Source of the DNA: Phycisphaerae bacterium
GTDB lineage: Bacteria; Chloroflexota; Anaerolineae; 4572-78; J111
Assembly: GCA_028285035.1 (NCBI GenBank)
Contig: JANQQF010000183.1
Location: forward strand, 1-19,857
Direction: 5' to 3'
DNA: 19,857 nt
Every line of letters begins with the position of its first letter. Within the stretch, counting starts at the first letter, position 1. The position numbers were made by a program, and so were the translations under genes. The notes beneath the pieces were generated by a model. It was not told the origin of the DNA. It did no database searches and saw only the letters and a program-made list of their open reading frames with translations. Positions 7,520 through 13,800 of this stretch are shown here, piece by piece.

Positions 7520-7648
7520 ATGTATCATCAAATTGCTCGCCCAAACCAAGTTAGCGTAGTTTCTTCAGCCCACACAGTTTATTGTCAGGCTTGCTTGTGT
7601 TGTTGTATGTCTACATCTATATTGACTCGGCGGATGCTCGATTTGTAG
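7520..7648 (+). CDS. Putative Cys-rich leader peptide (42 aa) of an attenuator
   Basis: A 42-codon frame starts at ATG 7520-7522 and ends with TAG 7646-7648. It contains Cys22, Cys25, Cys27, Cys28 and Cys29, that is, five Cys codons in eight positions (segment CQACLCCC). Cys is otherwise scarce nearby: the 280-residue sulfurtransferase downstream has one. The frame begins just after a consensus promoter and ends 30 bases before a Rho-independent terminator stem. Next comes a sulfurtransferase-DUF4395-thioredoxin cassette. These facts suggest a regulatory peptide whose translation reports Cys-tRNA supply, not a protein with its own function. The Shine-Dalgarno site is poor (only TAAG upstream), which is the main weakness. 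Part of the Cys run is a TGT-TGT-TGT repeat, so chance cannot be excluded. Its end (LTRRMLDL) faintly recalls actinobacterial leader peptides of sulfur operons. Confidence 0.5.
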   Translation: MYHQIARPNQVSVVSSAHTVYCQACLCCCMSTSILTRRMLDL

Positions 7649-7693
7649 TTGAATTTTTTGATACCTAGCCTTATCCACAAAGCCCACCGAGTT
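7624..7693 (+). promoter_or_regulatory. Candidate antiterminator pairing in the sulfurtransferase leader
   Basis: GACTCGGCGG (7624-7633), inside the leader frame, can pair with CCACCGAGTT (7684-7693): eight Watson-Crick pairs, one G-U pair and one C-A mismatch. The second segment contains most of the terminator's 5' arm and part of its loop, so the two structures exclude each other. The last Cys codon of the run (7604-7606) lies 17 bases upstream of the first segment, so a ribosome stalled there would leave that segment free. I did not find a convincing protector helix upstream. Confidence 0.45.
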
Positions 7694-7709
7694 TCCGGTG
7701 GGCTTTTTT
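7679..7709 (+). terminator. Rho-independent terminator/attenuator before the sulfurtransferase gene
   Basis: An 11-bp stem (7679-7689 with 7696-7706; core GCCCACCG/CGGTGGGC) with a 6-base loop is followed by a run of six T (7704-7709). It lies between the strong promoter at 7454 and the sulfurtransferase start at 7854, so it is placed to act as an attenuator. Alternatively it simply ends a short leader transcript, with the sulfurtransferase using another promoter. Confidence 0.88.
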
Positions 7710-7753
7710 GTTTACGTGATTATTGAGAATTGGAGTGTGTTATAAGGAAATTA

Positions 7754-7810
7754 TTGACATACATTCATCTAATTTAGCTTCAATTTTTGGAAATGATGGG
7801 CAACCCATCA
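7754..7810 (+). promoter_or_regulatory. Second -35-like box and 7-bp inverted repeat before the sulfurtransferase
   Basis: A TTGACA (7754-7759) follows the terminator, but the bases at the proper distance (around TAGCTT, 7775-7780) make a poor -10 box. Downstream is TGATGGG-CAA-CCCATCA (7794-7810), a perfect 7-bp inverted repeat with a 3-base centre and no T-run. It could be an operator or an mRNA hairpin 33 bases before the Shine-Dalgarno site (AGGAG, 7843-7847). If a promoter works here, the upstream terminator is not the only route to expression. Confidence 0.35.
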
Positions 7811-7853
7811 CATAAAACCAACAAACTTATTGTGAGAGAAACAGGAGACAATT

Positions 7854-8696
7854 ATGACTGAGTATGCAAACCCTGATAAATTGGTAAGCACCCAATGGGT
7901 GGCTGATAATTTGGACAACGACTCTATTCGGATTGTTGAGTCGAATGAAGACATCTTACTTTACAATACGGGGCATATTCCTGGGGCCATTAAAATTGAT
8001 TGGGTTGGTGATTTGAATGATCCGGTCATCCGTGACTACTTGGATGCAGATCGGTTTGCTCAATTACTCTCAAGTAAAGGCATTGGCCCAGATACCACTG
8101 TTATTTTCTACGGCGACAAAAATAACTGGTGGGCGACATATGCGCTTTGGGTATTTGAACTCTTTGGCCACAACAACACCAAAATTATGAATGGTGGCCG
8201 GAAAAAATGGGTTGATGAAGGGCGTGAGTTGACTAAAGAGGTGCCCAACTATCCGGCTGTCGATTACCCCACCCCCACCCGTGATGATAGTAAGATTCGA
8301 GCCTTCCGTCCCGAAGTTGAAGCGCATGTGAAAGCCAACGGGACCTTGGTTGATGTTCGATCACCTGGTGAGTATGCGGGTGAATTGTTGCATATGCCTG
8401 ATTATCCTCAAGAGGGGGCGATGCGCGGTGGGCATATTCCTGGCGCGAAAAATATTCCTTGGGGTAAAGCCGCGAATGAAGATGGTACCTTCAAATCGGC
8501 GGATGAATTAAAAGCCTTATATGGTGAGGAAGATGTAACCAGTGATAAAGAGATCATCGCCTATTGTCGAATTGGCGAGCGTAGCAGTCATACCTGGTTT
8601 GTCTTGAATTACTTGTTGGGCTATGACAACGTCCGTAACTATGACGGTAGTTGGACGGAATGGGGTAATGCTGTTGGCGTTCCGATTGAACGATAA
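7854..8696 (+). CDS. Thiosulfate sulfurtransferase (tandem rhodanese)
   Basis: This 280-residue enzyme has two rhodanese domains, an inactive N-terminal one (about 12-125) and a catalytic C-terminal one (about 150-278). The active-site loop is C238RIGERSS, with Cys238 carrying the persulfide. The following HTWFVL and [17 protein letters not shown] segments match the mycobacterial CysA2/SseA type closely. The family transfers sulfane sulfur from thiosulfate to thiol or cyanide acceptors in the cytoplasm and is tied to sulfur assimilation and cysteine supply in Actinobacteria. No signal peptide is seen. The start ATG has AGGAG 6 bases upstream. DUF4395 and thioredoxin genes follow, a grouping known from other thiosulfate-handling loci, and the Cys-rich leader precedes it. 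Confidence 0.95.
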   Translation: MTEYANPDKLVSTQWVADNLDNDSIRIVESNEDILLYNTGHIPGAIKIDWVGDLNDPVIRDYLDADRFAQLLSSKGIGPDTTVIFYGDKNNWWATYALWVFELFGHNNTKIMNGGRKKWVDEGRELTKEVPNYPAVDYPTPTRDDSKIRAFRPEVEAHVKANGTLVDVRSPGEYAGELLHMPDYPQEGAMRGGHIPGAKNIPWGKAANEDGTFKSADELKALYGEEDVTSDKEIIAYCRIGERSSHTWFVLNYLLGYDNVRNYDGSWTEWGNAVGVPIER

Positions 8697-8785
8697 TACC
8701 CCACTAAAATTGGTGATAGAACTAGCTTCATTACTGACAGAGAGTGGTTTAAGTAACCTGTGATGAAGTGTATTTAATGGGATAG

Positions 8786-8818
8786 GGCGTAGTATGTTAT
8801 TTAGTTGCATACTACGCC
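8786..8818 (+). promoter_or_regulatory. Perfect 11-bp hairpin in the sulfurtransferase-DUF4395 gap
   Basis: GGCGTAGTATG (8786-8796) pairs exactly with CATACTACGCC (8808-8818) around an 11-base loop. Only two T follow on the plus strand, so it is a poor terminator. It sits 13 bases before the Shine-Dalgarno site (AAGGA, 8832-8836) of the DUF4395 gene within a 147-base gap. It may set the ratio of upstream to downstream mRNA, by partial termination or by stabilising an end. Confidence 0.5.
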
Positions 8819-8843
8819 TTGATGAAAAGATAAGGAAAGACAT

Positions 8844-9278
8844 ATGCCCAAAAAAGTGGATACGACAGCTCTAAAATTTAATCAAGTCTCGATTATCATC
8901 TTAACCTTGCTTGGCTTTTTAATTGACCAGCCTTATTTGGTCCTATTTGTTGGCTTGGTCTTGGCCGTTGGTACGATTGCGCCAAAGGTAGCCTTATTTA
9001 AGCAGATTTATGTGCAACTCCTCAAACCAGCCCATATCCTCAAAGCGAATGTAATTGATGATGACCCCGCACCCCATCAATTTGCGCAGGGGTTGGGTGC
9101 AATTTTCTTACTAACTAGTAGTGCTATTTTACTTGCCACTAGCATCTCTAGCATTGGCTGGACCTTAGCTTGGATTGTGATCATATTGGCAGCGGTAAAT
9201 TTAGTTTTCGAATTCTGTGCCGGATGTTTTGTCTACTACCAACTGGACCGTATCGGCTTACTACCTCAGCGAGGCTAG
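8844..9278 (+). CDS. DUF4395 integral membrane protein
   Basis: This 144-residue protein has about four hydrophobic helices (about 14-28, 30-47, 82-103 and 105-124). It carries the two conserved DUF4395 marks: DPAPHQFAQGLG (about 74-85), facing a helix start, and the FC125AGC128 motif near the end of the last helix. The family has no established biochemical role. It recurs beside thioredoxin-like and sulfurtransferase genes, and the C-x-G-C pair suggests thiol redox chemistry in the membrane. AAGGA lies 7 bases before the start. The thioredoxin gene begins 3 bases after its stop, so the two are translated together and probably work together. That partnership is an inference from gene order. 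Confidence 0.88.
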   Translation: MPKKVDTTALKFNQVSIIILTLLGFLIDQPYLVLFVGLVLAVGTIAPKVALFKQIYVQLLKPAHILKANVIDDDPAPHQFAQGLGAIFLLTSSAILLATSISSIGWTLAWIVIILAAVNLVFEFCAGCFVYYQLDRIGLLPQRG

Positions 9279-9281
9279 CTT

Positions 9282-9710
9282 ATGATTGACCGAATATTTA
9301 CAACGCTTGTGATTATGGGGGGCTTGACCCTGCTTTGGTTGACTTGGAAATATTACAAGTGTCAGATGGTTCAATCAATCGAGACCACAACCACCTATGA
9401 AAAGCCAGCCTTGTTATATTTCACGGGGGAATATTGTGTTACTTGTAAATTTCAACAAACACCTGTCATCCAAGAACTCTTAGATGCGTTCGGCGATCAA
9501 GTCCAAATTGAAACCTATGATGTAACAGCCCATTCTGACCTCGCTCAACAGTATAAAGTACTGACCCTCCCAACCACAGTGATTGTCAATCGTGATGGTC
9601 AAGTAGCTGATATTAATTATGGATTGGCATCGCGGCAGAAGTTGGTTGGACAGCTAGATCAACTGAATAGCACATCATCTTTAATGAGGCCATTACCACG
9701 AGCCTGTTAG
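9282..9710 (+). CDS. Membrane-anchored thioredoxin-fold protein
   Basis: This 142-residue protein starts with one hydrophobic helix (about 5-22), acting as an uncleaved anchor or signal. A thioredoxin fold follows (about 38-128) with active site C52VTC55 in a GEYCVTCKFQQ context and the cis-Pro loop TLP97TTVIV. Thioredoxins of this type reduce or exchange disulfides and persulfides. Orientation cannot be settled; the lysines after the helix fit either side. Two further Cys (Cys27 at the membrane edge and the C-terminal Cys142) are unusual and could take part in relay or lipid/metal contacts. It is the last gene of the sulfur cassette, 3 bases after DUF4395, and is followed by a strong terminator. 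Confidence 0.88.
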   Translation: MIDRIFTTLVIMGGLTLLWLTWKYYKCQMVQSIETTTTYEKPALLYFTGEYCVTCKFQQTPVIQELLDAFGDQVQIETYDVTAHSDLAQQYKVLTLPTTVIVNRDGQVADINYGLASRQKLVGQLDQLNSTSSLMRPLPRAC

Positions 9711-9738
9711 TCCTTCAAATGAATTGAACATTTATCTG

Positions 9739-9769
9739 AAAAAGTCAGCCATTTTCGGCTGACTTTTTT
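9739..9769 (+). terminator. Rho-independent terminator of the sulfur cassette
   Basis: A 12-bp stem (9739-9750 with 9757-9768; core GTCAGCC/GGCTGAC) with a 6-base loop runs directly into six T (9764-9769). It lies 28 bases after the thioredoxin stop. The A-run on the left makes it potentially bidirectional, but no minus-strand gene ends here. Confidence 0.9.
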
Positions 9770-9944
9770 ACTTCTTGTCCCACTGAAAACAAAATATCCC
9801 TACTCACTCAAAATCTCACATCTATCAAAGCCTTTTCGCCTCAATATTCGGAGGGTACCACAAGCGGTATCTACATCGATATTTTAAGGATGTTACTCTT
9901 GTGCCCACTTTGGCTACAATACAGCGAGTGCCAAAACAAGCTAG

Positions 9945-10198
9945 ATGGTGACGTTGTTAGAGGCACTCAATAATGCTGTTGCCTTACAACTGCCCTTGAC
10001 AACCAATCAATCAGGCTCACATCGGCTAGTGTATCAAATTACGACCCCGCCTGAGGAGGATCAGATTTATGCAACCGAGGCGGAGACCTTGTGGATGAGT
10101 CAGGTATCTATACCCTACAGGTCTGGATCCGCGAGGACGGGGTCAGTCTTGATCAGATTATTCTGACCCTTAAACCCCTGTTTGATCCAACCCAATGA
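9945..10198 (+). pseudogene. Decayed 3' end of a secreted-protein gene
   Basis: A 73-codon frame (9945-10166) begins right after a stop and shows no family pattern at its end. In the +2 frame, open from 10055 to TGA 10196-10198, the peptide reads SGIYTLQVWIREDG followed by VSLDQIILTL. I recognise that as the terminal strands of a carbohydrate-binding-like module (GxHTLxxWMREDG...LDxxxLT) common at the C-terminus of large exoproteins. The change of frame near 10055-10090 and the lack of any upstream continuation suggest a frameshifted, truncated remnant. A hairpin follows 29 bases after the TGA, where a gene end would be. It lies next to two intact genes for secreted modular proteins. Alternatively a short real peptide is encoded in one frame; I consider that less likely. 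Confidence 0.4.
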
Positions 10199-10227
10199 TA
10201 CTTCCAATAATCTAGCATCAGTAATAA

Positions 10228-10260
10228 AAAGAGCCGTTCATACAAAAAGAACGGCTCTTT
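10228..10260. terminator. Bidirectional terminator-like hairpin
   Basis: A 12-bp stem (10228-10239 with 10249-10260; core GAGCCGTTC/GAACGGCTC) closes a 9-base loop. On the plus strand only TTTG follows. On the minus strand the stem is followed by five T, so it would work better leftwards. It fits as the old terminator of the gene remnant ending at 10198. Confidence 0.6.
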
Positions 10261-10829
10261 GTCCCTGATAATAACCCTGCACCACATCAATTTTTATAGG
10301 GTAATTAATCGTGTCATGAAGAGAGGCTAATCATGTCATTTGAGCCAAAAACAGGGGCAAAATTGGATAAAAAGGCTGAAAAACTCTCCTAAATTTTCTA
10401 TTTACAGAACAAGGTATCTATGATACTCTCCTTAAGTTACTATAGATAGCAATAATATCTTTTACACAACAAGTATACATGAAGTAAATTTACTGAATTG
10501 ACGATGTAAATGTTGTATATAAAGATTTTTCAGAAACAACCTGATAGAATGTTATTTTTAATATAATTATCGTGCTGGATGGTTATAACCTGCCCACCCA
10601 TCTAAAACTTCCAACTGTTCAAAAGTGACTTGTACTTAACTTATCTGATTTCTCATAACTGATATTAACTTTCTTCAAATATTGGTAGGTGATAGGCATA
10701 GGTATAAAAATTTTTCATAACAACAACTTGGTGTGATGTTAGAAACATATCAGACTGAGGATAAAAATAAAGAATTTCGCTTCTATATCCTAGAAGCCAT
10801 CTGGCTAGGAAAAGAGAGAGGATTTCCTT
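10261..10829. other. AT-rich spacer upstream of the giant PKD gene
   Basis: About 570 bases without a credible gene on either strand. An imperfect direct repeat, TATAAA plus ATTTTTCA and a downstream ATGTTA, occurs at 10518-10554 and 10703-10741. Each copy has a TTG-type hexamer 14-15 bases upstream (TTGACG 10498, TTGGTA 10682), too close for a standard promoter. A short hairpin TCCTAG/CTAGGA (10788-10793 with 10805-10810) lies just before the Shine-Dalgarno site GAGAGG (10816-10821). I found no recognised riboswitch motif. Confidence 0.5.
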
Positions 10830-13800
10830 ATGACCTTAACAAGCGTTGAAGTTGCGATTCGGATACTAGTGGTATGGTCAATGTTTTTGATGTCTGGTCC
10901 ATCTGCTATAGTGACTCAGGCCTCAAATGACCAACCTATTAACGAAGTAACAAAACTAACCTTACCATTACAACAGGCTAAACCAGTGGCTGATTTTGTT
11001 GGTAGCCCAACAATAGGTGTTGCTCCCCTACGTGTAAACTTTGTAAATAGCTCGACGGATGCGCTTAGTTATCAATGGTTATATGGTGATGGTACGGTGA
11101 GCAGTACCAGCGAGATTACCCACAGCCATGTATATACCCAACCAGGTAGCTACACGGTTGTCCTCCAGGCAACCAACAGTTTAACTATGACCGATACCTT
11201 GACTCGCACAGCATATGTTACTGTTTCTAAACCAACTCCGACCGCATTGTTTGATGGCATCCCAACAAATGGAAATACACCCTTGACGGTTACCTTTATT
11301 AACAGTTCAACGAATGCGAGTAGTTATCTATGGGATTTTGGGGATGGGTTTAGTAGTAAGGATGCTAATCCAGCGCATACCTACACTAAGAGTGGAGTAT
11401 ACACGATTACTTTGCAAGCCAGTGATGGGGTGATTACAGATACTCTGGTTCAACCCGCATACGTTGAGGTAACCCCACCTGTGTCGCCATTAGCCGATTT
11501 TAGCGCATCGCCTTTGACAGGCCCAACACCGCTAAGTGTAACTTTCCTGAATCAATCAACGAATGCGAGTAGTTATCTATGGGATTTTGGGGATGGGTTT
11601 AGTAGTAAGGATGCTAATCCAGTGCATACCTATGCCAGCAGCGGGGTATATACAATTACCTTGCAGGCTAGTGATGGAGTGATTACGGATACTTTGGTTC
11701 AACCCGCATACGTTGAGGTGACCGCACCTGTGTCGCCATTAGCCGATTTTAATGCATCGCCTTTGACAGGCCCAACACCGCTAAGTGTAACTTTCCTGAA
11801 TCAATCAACCAATGCCAGTCAATATCTGTGGGATTTTGGGGATGGAGCCAGGAGTATAGAAGCCAACCCGATCCATACCTATGCCAGCAGCGGGGTATAT
11901 ACAATTACCTTGCAGGCTAGTGATGGGGTGATTACGGATACTTTGGTTCAACCCGCATACGTTGAGGTGACCGCAGCCCCATCACCAGTGGCCGATTTTA
12001 GTGCATCGCCTTTGACAGGCCCCACCCCGTTACAGGTGACATTCTTAAATCAATCGAACCAAGCCACGAGCTACCTGTGGGATTTTGGGGATGGCACAAC
12101 CAGCAAAGAGATCAGCCCAACCCACACCTACACCCAAGCTGGCGCGTATACTGTGGTTCTCAAAGCCAGTGATGGGACTACCACCGATACCTTGACCCAA
12201 ACAAACTATGTCACGCCTTTCAGCTTAAGCAACCCTAGAGCGAGTTTCACAGCAAAGCCGCAACGAGGCGAGGTGCCTTTGGTGGTTACCTTTGTGAACA
12301 GTTCAAGCAACGCCACAAACTTTGTGTGGGATTTTGGGGACGGAAGTAGTCGTGTGATGACCAGCCCGGTGCATACCTACAGTATACCAGGTCGATATAC
12401 CGTGACCCTTCAAGCAGGCAATGGGAGTGTGACCGATACCCTGAGCCTTAGTCACTACATAACGGCCACCGATCTATTGATTGCTGCCTTTGACCCCTTG
12501 CCCCCGACAGCCCAGATAGGAGAAGTAATTTCCTTCCAAAACTACTCGACGGGCGCGAGTAGTTATCTGTGGGATTTTGGAGATGGGATAAGTAGTACTG
12601 AGACTAGCCCCAGTCATATTTATGGAACGGCAGGTGTCTATACGGTGACCTTAACAGCGTTTAATGACAATTTTAGGGCGAGTACCACGGCCGTTTTAAA
12701 CATTCAGGAGGCTTCAGCGGCTGTGGTCGCAGGACCGCCGGCCAAAATCCAAATCGGTTTGAAAGAAGTCACGGACACTAAACAGGCTTTCAGACAAGGT
12801 CGCCGTTGGGTGGCCGTTCGGGTGGTTGATGCGGATGGAGTAGCAGTGGCAGACGGGACTGAGGTTCGGTTAAGCATCTCAACAGGTGATCTGGATGAGA
12901 CGATCGTGCAGACAGAAAACGGGGTCGCCCGAACCCGTTTCAAAGTACCTCGTGGTCAACCTTTCACCATTACGGCTCAAGCGGGTGCCGCCCAAAATAC
13001 ATTTGTTTGGTCCGAGAATGATCTGACCCGACCTAGACAATTGAGTCAGCGGGCGAACGATAAACGATATGGGGACGAGGTTGCGGCGACCATTCGGGCT
13101 CGAAATGCATTAGAGGCTGACGGTTCAGACATCGTGGCAGAAAATCAGACCCGACGTATCACCTTTAATCAAAATGGCTTTTCCTATCATTTGAAAACAC
13201 AAGATCGTGATCTAAGAGGGGAAGACCCCACTGTCGTCGCTGATCAAAGGTTAACCGTTGGCTTTCAACTCACCAATTTTAGAATAGGTAGAAATTCATT
13301 ACTGAGAGGACCAATTGAACGAGTAACGGGTGATAATTGGATTACATACCAAGATCGCGAAGGCCAATGGCAAGTGACCTATGAAGTGGCCGAAGCCTCC
13401 GTCGAGCAATATTTTGTCCTTGGTAAAGGCATCCCCATTGAAGGGGATGTGGTTATTGAAGGAAGATTCCAAACTCGTCTCCAACCTCAATTTATTTCCA
13501 ATGAAGAAGGGATTCGCTTTGTTTCCCGCAGTAATCGCGGAGAGGAAGCTGAACAGCTTGGTTATGGACCAGCCTTGGTAGAAGATGCGAGTGGGCGACG
13601 CCTGATTGGTGAGATGCAGCTACGAGGCAGACGATTGCGGATCACGATTCCCGAGGCGTGGTTGGCCCGCGCCGATTTTCCGGTTGTGATTGATCCATTG
13701 ATTGGGCCGGCGGAGATGATTAACGATTTACCCGGCGATGCGAATGATCCAGTGACCGCCTCAGATGGGACAGATTTCTTAACCGTGTGGGAATGGAATG

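Noticed and set aside
7488..7853. T-box or SAM riboswitch in front of the sulfurtransferase gene
   Set aside because: I could not find the T-box sequence (TGGNACCGCG-like) or the conserved core of a SAM riboswitch. The leader-peptide model explains the visible elements better.
8517..8843. 108-codon minus-strand frame over the sulfurtransferase end
   Set aside because: It is a shadow of the real gene with no recognisable domain, and it crosses the 8786-8818 hairpin.
11052..12705. Regularly spaced repeats that might be read as a CRISPR-like array
   Set aside because: The period of 249 bases is a multiple of three, the frame stays open throughout, and each unit translates to a PKD domain.
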